This document shows, piece by piece, positions 10,401-18,329 of a stretch of DNA of 64,000 bases. The notes under the pieces are model-generated. The model saw only the letters and a program-made list of their open reading frames with translations, was not told the origin of the DNA and made no database searches. The DNA comes from Bin80 sp965219915 (GTDB lineage: Bacteria > Bacteroidota > Rhodothermia > Rhodothermales > Bin80), in assembly GCA_965219915.1 (NCBI GenBank), contig OZ244794.1, positions 2,666,001-2,730,000 of the forward strand. The letters run 5' to 3'. The stretch's first letter is position 1. Each line of letters begins with the position of its first letter. A program made the position numbers and the translations under genes.

Positions 10401-10676
10401 CCGTACGGGAATCCTTCCATACTGGCGCGTCTGGCCGTGCGCGAACGATTACGCCCAATGTGGACCACAACACTGACCAGCTGCGCCGCAATGCTTCCAC
10501 TACTGGTCTTCCCTGATAATGACGATTTCTGGACCGGTTTGGCCGTCACGGTCACGGGTGGTCTTTTCGCATCCACACTGCTTGCCCCGTTTGCCTCAGT
10601 GGCTATGCTGTCGCTCTTCAAGCGTAAACCGCTGTCAGGGAAGCTGAACCCGTCTACCGTTGAAACCCCGGTCTGA
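7413..10676 (+). CDS. Second RND efflux pump permease
   Basis: A 1,087-residue RND permease, distinct from the one at 2830-5904. I start it at the ATG at 7413 (MFTKGAGLLKRPISVISW) because the first TM follows directly. The upstream ATG at 7338 in the same frame would add 25 non-family residues and lies inside the inverted repeat. Visible features are the porter start (IPIEYSPNTELPRVRVSAIW), TM4 GLLVDNSVVIVEQLLL and TM10 LIGIAVNDSILLTDRFRQLR. An unusual glycine/serine-rich stretch (SSGGGGGSGG) sits in the second porter half. There is no adjacent adaptor in the same orientation. It may pair with the divergent adaptor at 5937-7211, possibly alongside the first pump, as MdtB and MdtC share MdtA. 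Substrate unknown. Confidence 0.92.
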   Translation: MFTKGAGLLKRPISVISWCVALVLAGTWAAIDIPIEYSPNTELPRVRVSAIWPGASPRQVERYVTAPIEREIQTVPGIAEIGSISSEGRSHVQILVDEDVDLSTFATQIGERLTLLRDQLPDDVSPRLTKQIPEAFRDVQGFMTLRLIGPYNPDELRKLADEHLKPQFESLPGVDLVEVTGGSERELLITLDPARLDAYGIDYSEVRGQISSALRDHVFGRMDAKGRGHLMISRPELDVSLLSAIIVSRSNPEKLPIRLDQVADLNLGPAPRQSIRRIDGLNAVALDLERTRGSHMINVAKTVNNRIEDIRDSLPEGARLMIVMDRTEDVRELLDDLALRGGIGLILVTFVLLFMLKSVRATAIVLFSVALALAPALALFRFFDLSLNVITLAGLVLVFGLLVDNSVVIVEQLLLQQQKLMARGIQGLELQIVRTKAALKAVWLPLMGGTLSTMAVMLPLVYLSGDLRDLFLPFGVLVSLTLLISLASAVIFVPVVVRFLPPKSEKPEHRWLRRAVASPYRLVARFPKSTLIALFLVLGVPIWTLPMQINEPRRGWSSEVKGRFANVYNATLGAQTIQGAREWLDPLTGGVLRPFFRNTSFYKPWRYRERESIRVNLTFPKGNTIERSDSLIVDFEQMALAEASVYRTDVRISEDYARLEIEFKKGALLEPGPYILQRRLVGRAILLGGLSVYVSGIIPQTSYSSGGGGGSGGARVSMYGPNYEDLDALANQFAAFVKRRSRRVQTVDLNGTRNSWVATQARHVLQLEWSGDATARTGTDARWIYYRLRPYFETNRASWRADIAGDTRVPIRIILEKAPEMDIDRIIQRPLLVADSSALRLAGVANYNITQRPAEIEREDQQYVRHVSVDFRGPFDMRRKFMGDAVAAFSVPPGYRLDYGNNYFFTDETKRAFSWVFVATIILVFLVTASVFESWRLPLVVMLSVPLAAVGVCIGFIFTGTSFVEGAFIGIVLLIGIAVNDSILLTDRFRQLRVDRPYGNPSILARLAVRERLRPMWTTTLTSCAAMLPLLVFPDNDDFWTGLAVTVTGGLFASTLLAPFASVAMLSLFKRKPLSGKLNPSTVETPV

Positions 10677-10784
10677 GCGTCAACCTGGGGTCTTTGCAAG
10701 TATCTTCTCAGATATCGTGAACGGTTTCACAGCCCGAACGGAAGGGGGGGCACACCGATACTGCACTAAGCGCAAGTTCGACAT

Positions 10785-12743
10785 TGTAGTGGATTTTTTT
10801 ACTGAGATTCCCTATCCCCTATTTTCAGGGGTTTCGAAGGACAGCTGTTTTGGGTTGTATTTTTACGCTTCGGTGTTCTCTTTTTCAGGGCGTTTTGCCT
10901 TGATTCGCTGCGTATTCCGCCCGAGTTTGAGCCCCATTGCCTGAAAGATCTGACGCTGGAATGGTTTGAGATCTTGGTCTTGTTTGAGCAGGATACCGTA
11001 GGTTTTGTTCTGGGGAAGCACGGTCGTCACGCGCAGGTGCTCGTTGAGTTTGACCTTGAGGGTGGCCCAGCTCTTGTGGATTTGTTTCGCACCCAACTTG
11101 CTTCGAATCAAATGCACGACATGGAAGGCCAGGATGGACAGGAACAGATGGGCTTCAATCTGCTCATCTTTGCTGTGATAGATTGGGCGGAAGCCCAGGT
11201 CGGATTTCATCGTTCGGAAAGAATGTTCAATTTCTCCCAACTGCCAGTACGTTCGTGCAAGATCCTCACAGGACCACTTCGTATGACTGGTGCGCAGGAC
11301 GTATCCGCCAAAGGCTTCGGTGCACGCATCATACGCCGACCGACGCGTCAGGAGAATCTTTTCGGCGTGCGCTTGCGGCCCCTTTTTGTTCACGACCTGG
11401 ATCTGGTAGTGATGTCCGACTTGTTTGTATTTCTCCACGAGCCGTCCCACCTTCCGCTCAATCACCGCATACGTCTTCGGACGTCTGGGCAACGTGAGTC
11501 CCTCGTTCAAGTGTGCAATGGCCGCTTCAAATTTGGCGCGCTTCGTGGTTATGATCTGATCGCTGACCGCCTGCCGGGCTTCACTGTGTAGATACACCCG
11601 CCGCTCTCCATCATTTTCCCCAAGCTTCCAGGCGCGTACGTTCATCTCATGGGTGGTTTGAAAAACTTGATCCGGTTCCCGGTCCGGCACCGGGGGCGTC
11701 TTCGTGCGCTGTACACAGATCCAGTTCAATCCCGCTTCCTTCAAATACGCCAAATTCGCCTCCGTCGCAATGCCCGCATCCATAATGACCGTCGGCTGGT
11801 CTCCATTCAACTGTTCAATGGCCGTGCGCAAGGTCTTCGGCTCACTGGCATTGCCGGGGAGAATTTCTGCGGTGCGCGGGAACCCCGAAGCATCAAGGGT
11901 CATCGCCAGCGTGACCAGCGGACAATCGTTGCGCTTGTCCTTGCTGCGCCCATGGTGCAAGAACGCGCCCTTCTTGCGGCCCGTGTAGTAGGTGTTGGTC
12001 AGATCATAGAACACGATCATTTCCGTAAAGCCCAATAATGCCCTGGTATTGCCAAAGAGCTCGTCCATGATCGTCTTCCGGTGCGCGTAGAGCCCGGCGG
12101 CAATGCGGTAGAGCGTCCGGTCACAGGGACGCTTGGCGTGGAGCAATTCCAGGATCCCGGACCGTTCGCACATCCAGTCATAGGTTTGTCGTTCACTCCC
12201 GGGAGAAAGCATCCGTCCCACGACCAGGGCGATCGCCCAGTGGATCTGATCCCGGTTGAAGTTCAAGGTTTGCAGGATCTGGGGAAACTCCAACAGATCC
12301 AGCGCTTTGAGCGCCACGCGCTCGCCGCCAACGGTGTGCGTGTCCGTATGATGGATCTCGTTCGTGAGGATGGCATCCCGGTCATCGCGTGAATCATGGA
12401 CATCATAGCCCTTGCGTTTGAGCTTCTCCATGATGTCCTGACTGGCCTGGCAAAGGACTTCATCTTCAAACGGCAAGCGCGCATGTCCGTGCAAGCCGTC
12501 GCGGACGAGTTGCATGAGCGTTGGCCATTGTTCTTTGGGGAGATTGAAGTCTTGGCCGAGGTTGAGGAGGGTTCGCTGCCGAGGGTTTCCGTGGACGCGA
12601 TAGGATTCAATGATTGAATAGGTGTGTGTTTTTTCGCCGGATTTGAGGATACGGGGTTTGGCACGGATATACATGGTGGACTGCGGTAGTTAGGTGAGGT
12701 TAAACGGGGAGGTCCGCAACAAGATCCGCAATAATCCACTACA
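10785..12743 (-). mobile_element. IS1634-family insertion sequence
   Basis: About 1.96 kb holding a single transposase gene (10863-12674) flanked by 11-bp perfect terminal inverted repeats, TGTAGTGGATT at 10785-10795 and AATCCACTACA at 12733-12743. The repeats lie 70-80 bp outside the gene on each side, a symmetrical arrangement typical of an IS. I see no convincing target-site duplication in the immediate flanks, so the exact ends may be slightly off or the copy may be old. A short stem (CCCCT, 6-nt loop, AGGGG) at 10816-10831 lies downstream of the transposase inside the element. Confidence 0.7.
10863..12674 (-). CDS. IS1634-type DDE transposase
   Basis: Transposase of 603 residues, full length for IS1634 elements of the IS4 superfamily. 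The RNase H-like catalytic core is recognisable: IVFYDLTNTYYTGRK near the first catalytic Asp, TVIMDAGIATEANLAYL around the second, and YWQLGEIEHSFRTMKSDL containing the third acidic residue in an E-(6)-K motif like the IS4 YREK signature. The Arg of that signature is replaced here. The frame is intact, so the element could be active. It lies between the RND cluster and the IolC/DAHP synthase group. Confidence 0.93.
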   Translation of the reverse strand: MYIRAKPRILKSGEKTHTYSIIESYRVHGNPRQRTLLNLGQDFNLPKEQWPTLMQLVRDGLHGHARLPFEDEVLCQASQDIMEKLKRKGYDVHDSRDDRDAILTNEIHHTDTHTVGGERVALKALDLLEFPQILQTLNFNRDQIHWAIALVVGRMLSPGSERQTYDWMCERSGILELLHAKRPCDRTLYRIAAGLYAHRKTIMDELFGNTRALLGFTEMIVFYDLTNTYYTGRKKGAFLHHGRSKDKRNDCPLVTLAMTLDASGFPRTAEILPGNASEPKTLRTAIEQLNGDQPTVIMDAGIATEANLAYLKEAGLNWICVQRTKTPPVPDREPDQVFQTTHEMNVRAWKLGENDGERRVYLHSEARQAVSDQIITTKRAKFEAAIAHLNEGLTLPRRPKTYAVIERKVGRLVEKYKQVGHHYQIQVVNKKGPQAHAEKILLTRRSAYDACTEAFGGYVLRTSHTKWSCEDLARTYWQLGEIEHSFRTMKSDLGFRPIYHSKDEQIEAHLFLSILAFHVVHLIRSKLGAKQIHKSWATLKVKLNEHLRVTTVLPQNKTYGILLKQDQDLKPFQRQIFQAMGLKLGRNTQRIKAKRPEKENTEA

Positions 12744-12768
12744 TTAAGGGTTTTTGACAAAACAATTC

Positions 12769-12789
12769 AAAAAAGGGCACATTTTGCCC
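12769..12789 (-). terminator. Intrinsic terminator, minus strand
   Basis: Read on the minus strand this is GGGCA, a 5-nt loop, TGCCC, then six T residues. It lies about 340 bp beyond the stop of the IolC-like kinase gene and just outside the IS. It would end minus-strand transcripts coming from the kinase and also insulate the IS from them. The stem is short but the T-run is clean. Confidence 0.5.
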
Positions 12790-13131
12790 GAAATTGGCTG
12801 ATTTTACCCCAAAATACCTGAGATCAGGTCAAAAAGTCAGACACGACGGAAGGGAAATGTCGAAGTCGCGTAAGAGGAAGGGATCAGGTCGTATTACGGG
12901 AGTCAATGTACATGTAAATCCCATCACATGGTGTACACGACCTAGAGACAAGTTCGCGGAACTATGTTACGACTCGGTTTCAGCCCATGCGTGACACTGT
13001 AGGCTCCCTGCGCTGGATCTGTTGTTATGCCCGCAGACGTACTGTCACTAATCCTCCAATCGCAGGACCAAGATTATCCGTTGATTGATCTACGTCATCT
13101 ATTACTCCGTAATCTGCGTCGGCGACGCACG
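12790..13131. other. Intergenic, no gene seen
   Basis: Between the terminator by the IS and the IolC-like kinase. Open frames here are short and unlike any family I know. It would be the 3' untranslated part of the kinase transcript. Confidence 0.6.
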
Positions 13132-14124
13132 TTACGCATCCATCATCGCAGTTGCCTCTTCAAACGTAGGCATAAAGTTGGCACATCCATGCCGGGTAAC
13201 CACAATCGCGCCACAAGCATTGCCAAGTCGAGCCGCGTCGTAGTATGTCCAACCAGCAACAACGCCATAAATGAATCCCGCAGCAAAAGCATCTCCAGCC
13301 CCAAGAATATTGTGAACTTCGACTGGGAACCCAGGAACACTAACTGGGGATTTCCCCCGCTCATGAATACGTACACCTTCGGCCCCACATTTCTCCACGA
13401 TAAGCTCAACGCCCCAATTCAATAATGTCTGAATGGCTGCATCTACATCCCCGCTCACATGCGCATCTGATACCTGTTGATGTGTTAATTCTATCTGGTC
13501 GGGGTCCTCTAGGACCGCGGCGTTAATCTCGTCCTGGGTGCCTAGCAAAATATCAACGTTTGCAAGAACATTCCTTACAGTAACCCCGAATGCACGGGGA
13601 TCATGCCACTGATCCGGACGAAAATCAAGATCAAAAACAACAGGTACGTCTGAGCGCGCAGCACGCTCTACGGCAAATAGTGTCGCGCTTCGGCTCGATT
13701 CCTGGGCAAGATTAGTACCTGCGAATTCAAATATTTTCGCCCGATTTATCGGAGTGGCCAATACATCTTCAATACTCAGCGCATTGTCGGCACAGTTGTC
13801 TCTGTAGTATACCAGAGGAAAACGATCGGGAGGTTCGATACCCAGGATGACTGCACTTGTCCGCCGGTCAGGTTTGCGTGAGATGTACTTCGTCTCCACG
13901 CTCTCATTCTGGAGAAAGTTCAATACAAAATCTCCAACTGGATCCTGTCCAACCGCGGTGAGCAGTGCGGTTCGCATTCCGAGTCGACTTGCACCTACAC
14001 ATACATTGGTGGGAGATCCTCCCACATAAGCAGAAAAGCTGGTGATCTGCGGGAATGGCGCCCCGATATCGTCCGAATACAGATCTATGGACGAACGGCC
14101 CATCGCAATCAAATCATAGTGCAT
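13132..14124 (-). CDS. iolC: PfkB-family sugar kinase, IolC-like
   Basis: Ribokinase/PfkB carbohydrate kinase of 330 residues. The N-terminus (DLIAMGRSSIDLYSDDIGAP) and the GGSPTNVCVGASRLGMRTAL signature at about 35-54 match 5-dehydro-2-deoxygluconokinase (IolC), as does the PPDRFPLVYYRDNCAD segment. IolC phosphorylates 5-dehydro-2-deoxy-D-gluconate in myo-inositol catabolism. The C-terminal signature NILGAGDAFAAGFIYG (272-287) includes the catalytic base Asp278. No other inositol genes are in the window, so a related keto-sugar acid substrate is possible. It lies 310 bp downstream of the zinc dehydrogenase on the same strand, with a palindromic cluster in the gap that suggests its own promoter. 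Confidence 0.82.
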   Translation of the reverse strand: MHYDLIAMGRSSIDLYSDDIGAPFPQITSFSAYVGGSPTNVCVGASRLGMRTALLTAVGQDPVGDFVLNFLQNESVETKYISRKPDRRTSAVILGIEPPDRFPLVYYRDNCADNALSIEDVLATPINRAKIFEFAGTNLAQESSRSATLFAVERAARSDVPVVFDLDFRPDQWHDPRAFGVTVRNVLANVDILLGTQDEINAAVLEDPDQIELTHQQVSDAHVSGDVDAAIQTLLNWGVELIVEKCGAEGVRIHERGKSPVSVPGFPVEVHNILGAGDAFAAGFIYGVVAGWTYYDAARLGNACGAIVVTRHGCANFMPTFEEATAMMDA

Positions 14125-14434
14125 GAGGGAGCTTAGAAATGGAGAAAAATCGAAGGATTATAGCCAATACAAGAATACAACAGAAATACACAGCTAGGCT
14201 GCCGTCGCTACATGACCATCGACAGGATACCTGTGCAGCATATTAAACCTGTCGATAGCGCCATCCGCAAGCGCAATCATCCCAACGCTGAGGAATGTCT
14301 CTGGATCCAGACACAATAGCAGCAATGATCAGCATGAATGCTGAGACAAAGCCCCGATGAAACTGACATCCCCCTTTTGTGAAATTTCTAAGCACTACCC
14401 GTGAAAGTGTAGCTGTCGCTAAACAAATGGGCTG
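14125..14434. other. Intergenic, promoter region of the IolC-like gene
   Basis: About 310 bp between the zinc dehydrogenase stop and the kinase start. Apart from the inverted-repeat cluster at 14218-14256 I see no gene or RNA structure. Confidence 0.5.
14218..14256. promoter_or_regulatory. Inverted-repeat cluster upstream of the IolC-like gene
   Basis: ATCGACAGG at 14218-14226 is repeated as its exact reverse complement CCTGTCGAT at 14248-14256. A third half-site CCTGT at 14230-14234 forms a shorter palindrome with the first (ACAGG-ATA-CCTGT). The cluster is 94-132 bp upstream of the kinase ATG, a normal operator position. No regulator is encoded nearby. Confidence 0.45.
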
Positions 14435-15436
14435 CTAGCCAGCAGCGCTCATATCAACCATGGCTTTTATACAACCTTGGGCACCGTCAAGTGATTTAAT
14501 TCGGTCTGGGACGTCGCTGAATGGAATCCGATCAGTGATGAACCAACTTGGATCTATAGTGCCGTTTTCCAACATTGACATAACCTCACGAAAATCTTCG
14601 TGCGTGCCATTGCGACTGGCTCGCAAAGTTAATTCTCTTCGATGAAAATCCGGATCATCAAACTCGAAATTTCCGACGTACAACCCTACAAATACCAGCG
14701 TCCCGCCAGGGGCAACCAACTGGTAACTTTGATGCACAGCTGCGCGGTTGCCAGTCGCTTCAATCACAGTGACCGGTAAATCTCCATCGAAAGCCTCCCT
14801 GACCACAATCTCTGGATTTTCACCAGGAGCCAGTGCACGCTCAGTCAGTCGAAGCCCCGACTGCCTGCGATCTTCCCGAATATCCATAACTGCAAGATCT
14901 GCCCCCAGCGCATTCGCCATTAATGCGCATGCAAGTCCAATCGGCCCCTGCCCCACAACCAGAACCTGATCCCGTTCACCGATACGTGCGCGTTTTACGG
15001 CATGATAGCCCACCACAAGAGGTTCAACCAGTGCAAGGATAGCAGGTGGAAGTGTTGCGCTGGGATGGAGGCTAAATTGCGGCAACCTCATAAGCTTAGT
15101 GAACGCACCATCCTGATGAATCCCGAACACACTAAGCCCATAGCAGCAATTTGTATCCCCACGTTTACAGGCTTGGCAGTCTGCACAGGACATGTACGGA
15201 TTCACCGCACAATACATGCCCTGAACGAGGTCGCCAGCCGACTCCAGTACTTGAACAGATATTTCATGCCCAAGCCTTCTCGGATAGGTGAAGAACGGCT
15301 GACATCCCCTGATCGCCTGATAATCCGTACCACAAATCCCCACCTGTTGCACACGAACCAGGACGCCCTCACCGTCTGGCTCCTGTATGTCCTCCCAGGC
15401 CCATTTCCCTGGTGCGTGCAGTACAAGCGCCCGCAT
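14435..15436 (-). CDS. Zinc-binding medium-chain dehydrogenase
   Basis: MDR-family NAD(P)-dependent alcohol/polyol dehydrogenase, 333 residues. Catalytic zinc ligands are Cys35 (GICGTDY) and His57-Glu58 (RLGHEIS). The structural-zinc lobe has cysteines at about 84, 87, 90 and 98. The Rossmann motif is VVGQGPIGLACALMANALGA, and Asp after the second strand (VMDIRE) favours NAD. It most resembles sugar-acid or polyol dehydrogenases such as L-gulonate/galactonate 5-dehydrogenase. The ATG is 5 bp after the DAHP synthase stop, so the two are surely co-transcribed and probably translationally coupled. The reaction with the neighbouring enzyme is unknown; a keto-sugar acid for the downstream kinase is one possibility. 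Confidence 0.85.
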   Translation of the reverse strand: MRALVLHAPGKWAWEDIQEPDGEGVLVRVQQVGICGTDYQAIRGCQPFFTYPRRLGHEISVQVLESAGDLVQGMYCAVNPYMSCADCQACKRGDTNCCYGLSVFGIHQDGAFTKLMRLPQFSLHPSATLPPAILALVEPLVVGYHAVKRARIGERDQVLVVGQGPIGLACALMANALGADLAVMDIREDRRQSGLRLTERALAPGENPEIVVREAFDGDLPVTVIEATGNRAAVHQSYQLVAPGGTLVFVGLYVGNFEFDDPDFHRRELTLRASRNGTHEDFREVMSMLENGTIDPSWFITDRIPFSDVPDRIKSLDGAQGCIKAMVDMSAAG

Positions 15437-15441
15437 ACCTG

Positions 15442-16800
15442 CTAGAGTTGCTCCAATGTTTGGTACTTCTGGGCAATACGAAGTGCCATTTCAAGGGATT
15501 GGTGCGCATTCAGCCGGGGATCTACCGTCGAACGATACCGTAGGTTAAGGTCTGCCTCGCCAACATCACTGGCGCCTCCAACACATTCGGTGACATCTTC
15601 CCCAGTGAGCTCAAAATGCACGCCTCCCAGAACGGATTGCATGCCCGCATGGATATCAAACGCGGCTTCCAGTTCCGCCAGGATATTATCAAAGCGCCGC
15701 GTTTTCATACGACCGGAGGCCGTCTCGGTATTCCCATGCATTGGATCGCAACACCACAGAGCATTCAGTCCTGCACGCTGTGTAGCATCAATAAGTCCTG
15801 GCAATGTACTTTCTATTTTGGCAACCCCCATCCGTGTGATGATGACCATGCGGCCACGATCATTAAGGGGATTCAGGTTGCGAAGAAGTGACAACAGATC
15901 GCTAGGCGCCATGTCGGCGCCGATTTTAATACCGACTGGATTGCGTATCCCGCGCATATACTCAATGTGTGCGCTTCCTTTGAATAATGTTCGCTTACCA
16001 ATCCACGGCAAATGCGTGGACAGATTATAAATGTTATCGGAACGGGGGACTTCCCGCGTGAACACTTCCTCGTATGGCAAATGAAGTGCCTCGTGGCTTG
16101 TATAAAAGTCCACCCGATTCAACCCACCGATAGGATAATCCGCGACTGTTTCCGCAAAGCGCAGCGCCTCACGAATCTTACTGATGATGGCTTGGTAACT
16201 CTTGATGTGCGGCGATTGTTGAGCAAAACCAAGATCCCAGTGGCCCGCGTTATGTATATCTGCAAAGTTACCATCGGCTAATGACCGTACAAAATTCAGT
16301 TGGATGGCCGAGTGATGGTAGGCCTTCATCAGACGCTCAGGGTCTGGAATTCTTGCCTCTGGAGTGAATTCTCGAGCATTGATATTATCGCCTCTGTACG
16401 ACGGAAGCGACACGCCATTGCGCGTCTCAAACAATTTACTCCGGGGTTTAGCATACTGCCCAGCAAAACGCCCAACCCTTACAACCGGCATCTTTAGGCC
16501 ATAAATAAGCACTACGCTCATCTGGAGCAGGATCTTGAGGCGGTTCTTAATAATCTCCTCCTCGCAATCCTCAAAGCTCTCCGCGCAGTCTCCACCCTGA
16601 AGCAAAAAACGCTGACCTGCGGCAGCTTCTCTCAATTGATCGCGCAATGCCTCAATCTCCCAAGACGTAACCAGTGGTGGCTGCTGCCTAATCGCATTAA
16701 GGACTGTTTGGAGATGCTCCTCATCCGTATAGTCCACCTGTTGAGCGATTTCTTTTGTACGCCAAGAGATCGGACTCCAGTCTGGTCGTGTGTTCTCCAT
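15442..16800 (-). CDS. aroH: Class II 3-deoxy-7-phosphoheptulonate (DAHP) synthase
   Basis: First enzyme of the shikimate pathway: phosphoenolpyruvate plus erythrose 4-phosphate to DAHP, in the cytoplasm. The 452-residue length and sequence are those of the class II (plant/actinobacterial) type. The N-terminus is PDWSPISWRTKEIAQQ. The metal-binding Cys72 is in LLQGGDCAESF, followed by VVRVGRFAGQYAKPRS and SYRGDNINA. Further conserved stretches are RVDFYTSHEALHLPYEE, WIGKRTLFKGSAHIEY and WCCDPMHGNT near the C-terminus. It heads an operon with the zinc dehydrogenase 5 bp downstream. No other aro gene is in the window. The symbol for class II enzymes varies between genomes. Confidence 0.95.
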   Translation of the reverse strand: MENTRPDWSPISWRTKEIAQQVDYTDEEHLQTVLNAIRQQPPLVTSWEIEALRDQLREAAAGQRFLLQGGDCAESFEDCEEEIIKNRLKILLQMSVVLIYGLKMPVVRVGRFAGQYAKPRSKLFETRNGVSLPSYRGDNINAREFTPEARIPDPERLMKAYHHSAIQLNFVRSLADGNFADIHNAGHWDLGFAQQSPHIKSYQAIISKIREALRFAETVADYPIGGLNRVDFYTSHEALHLPYEEVFTREVPRSDNIYNLSTHLPWIGKRTLFKGSAHIEYMRGIRNPVGIKIGADMAPSDLLSLLRNLNPLNDRGRMVIITRMGVAKIESTLPGLIDATQRAGLNALWCCDPMHGNTETASGRMKTRRFDNILAELEAAFDIHAGMQSVLGGVHFELTGEDVTECVGGASDVGEADLNLRYRSTVDPRLNAHQSLEMALRIAQKYQTLEQL

Positions 16801-16826
16801 AATTGGTTAAACCTGAAAACGCGGTA

Positions 16827-16882
16827 CTACGAAACACGCCCTGCATCGTTTCTACGGCAACGATATTGTAAGAATTTCGTAG
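16827..16882. other. Nested inverted repeats between divergent genes
   Basis: CTACGAAA at 16827-16834 pairs with TTTCGTAG at 16875-16882. Within the loop ATCGTT and AACGAT form a second inverted repeat. It lies in the 104-bp gap between DAHP synthase and the lipoprotein and may be a regulator site or leader structure for either. Weak evidence. Confidence 0.3.
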
Positions 16883-16904
16883 ACAGTAAAAAAGGGTTTG
16901 TTCA

Positions 16905-17831
16905 ATGAGACAATATAGGCTGCTGATCTTTGGTTTCGTTCTCGTCTTCACCATCTTCGGTTGTGACTCTGGAGGTTCCGACGACACTTCTCCAGAAACA
17001 GGTGCAGCCATTCTGACACTCAATAATTTAAGTCCGCTCCCGGGTGATTACCACCTGGAGGGCTGGGTTGTAACCTCGGATCTGGCCACGCTTTCACTTG
17101 GAAAATTTACTATAGGTTCGGGTGGTAAACTTTTTAACCTGGCTGGTGAAGAGTTAGGCACTCGCAGACTTGACACCCAATTTCCACTTGACAGTGCCCG
17201 CATTGCCTACATCACGATTGAGCCGCCTGGCGATGTTGACGATTCTCCCTCTATGACTCGACTGATGGGGGGCCTGTTCATTGAAGGGAGTGCAGAACTG
17301 CGCACAACCGATGTGGAAGGCATTGAGGATGCCTTGGTTCTGGCACGCGGAAACTACATCATAGAAACACCAACCAATGGGCCTAATTCGTTTGAACAAA
17401 GCGGCATATGGTTTGTGAATCTAACCGGTGGCCCTCCCGCACGTGGGCTGCGTATAACAACCCCTATTCCCGGCTGGAAGCACCAGGGGTGGGTGGATAT
17501 AGATGGGATTCCACTCAATATGGGAGTGATCTCACACCACAGCCAGCCCGACGATTCGAATATCTACAGTGGTTCTCAACCTGGGTATAATTACCCTGGC
17601 GAAGACTTTCTAGTAAATGCCCCTCCCTCCCTCACATTCCCTCTCAGCCTTGCAGGTACGCGGGTAACTGTCTCACTTGAGCCTGACCCCGACCCCGATC
17701 CAGAGCGATCACAATTGATCCTTTTCGAAGCGACTGTCCCTGAAACGCCTGAGTCAATTGGTACGACCTACGACATGGCCAATCTGGTTGATACATGGCC
17801 TACTGGGAGGATGGTCATAATCCAGCAGTGA
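16905..17831 (+). CDS. Lipoprotein of unknown function
   Basis: A 308-residue exported lipoprotein. It has a short N-terminal signal (MRQYRLLIFGFVLVFTIFGC) with lipobox Cys20, followed by an acidic, flexible SGGSDDTSPETG stretch typical of sorted lipoproteins. The mature part is beta-rich. It holds two related segments: GDYHLEGWVVTSDLATLSLG near residue 46 and GWKHQGWVDIDGIPLNMG near residue 191. This suggests two copies of one small beta domain. A DPDPDPDPER run near the C-terminus may be a linker or cation site. It is divergent from the DAHP synthase with 104 bp between. I do not recognise the family. Confidence 0.8.
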   Translation: MRQYRLLIFGFVLVFTIFGCDSGGSDDTSPETGAAILTLNNLSPLPGDYHLEGWVVTSDLATLSLGKFTIGSGGKLFNLAGEELGTRRLDTQFPLDSARIAYITIEPPGDVDDSPSMTRLMGGLFIEGSAELRTTDVEGIEDALVLARGNYIIETPTNGPNSFEQSGIWFVNLTGGPPARGLRITTPIPGWKHQGWVDIDGIPLNMGVISHHSQPDDSNIYSGSQPGYNYPGEDFLVNAPPSLTFPLSLAGTRVTVSLEPDPDPDPERSQLILFEATVPETPESIGTTYDMANLVDTWPTGRMVIIQQ

Positions 17832-18329
17832 TTTTCTGTCTTCGAGCAAAACTTGGGGCCTTGCCTCTTCAAAGGAATGGCACCTTGGAGGTTATTGCCA
17901 GGATTGTGTGCAGCGGTACTACCGCCTATTACACAGTCGGTCCAGGATAGATTTGCGCGCGTCCTACTGATCTTGGGCCAAACCCACAATCGAATGATGG
18001 GATGCCCGCACTAAGAACAATTAATATATTTGTAGGAACCAACGGCAACTTAGGATCGTCAGTCCCACAAAACCCAAGATTGTTACTGAACTTATTCGGG
18101 CAAATTGCTTGACTCCAATTTAAATGGCTTCTCATAAGACACATACGCTTTGTGTGTTGCTGTCTCAATTTTGTGTCAGACACTCTGGAGGCTGCGTCGC
18201 TGCAAATTACTTAAGCACAGGAAAAGCTCGCTCGGTGTATCACGGCATTGCACGACAGCGCTCAAACCAGATCTTGCCGCAGTGCCGAGGTCACTGGAAC
18301 ATTAGGAAAAGGGTGCTGTAACGAAACGC
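17832..18329. other. Intergenic, no gene seen
   Basis: Nearly 500 bp between two same-strand genes. Short open frames exist on both strands but have no signal peptide, motif or family resemblance. It presumably contains the promoter of the outer-membrane factor gene. Confidence 0.5.

Noticed and set aside
10974..12392. Several plus-strand frames opposite the transposase
   Set aside because: Antisense shadows of an intact IS1634-type transposase.
10780..12748. Target-site duplication for the IS
   Set aside because: Flanking bases outside the 11-bp inverted repeats (gacat and ttaag) do not match, so no duplication is claimed.
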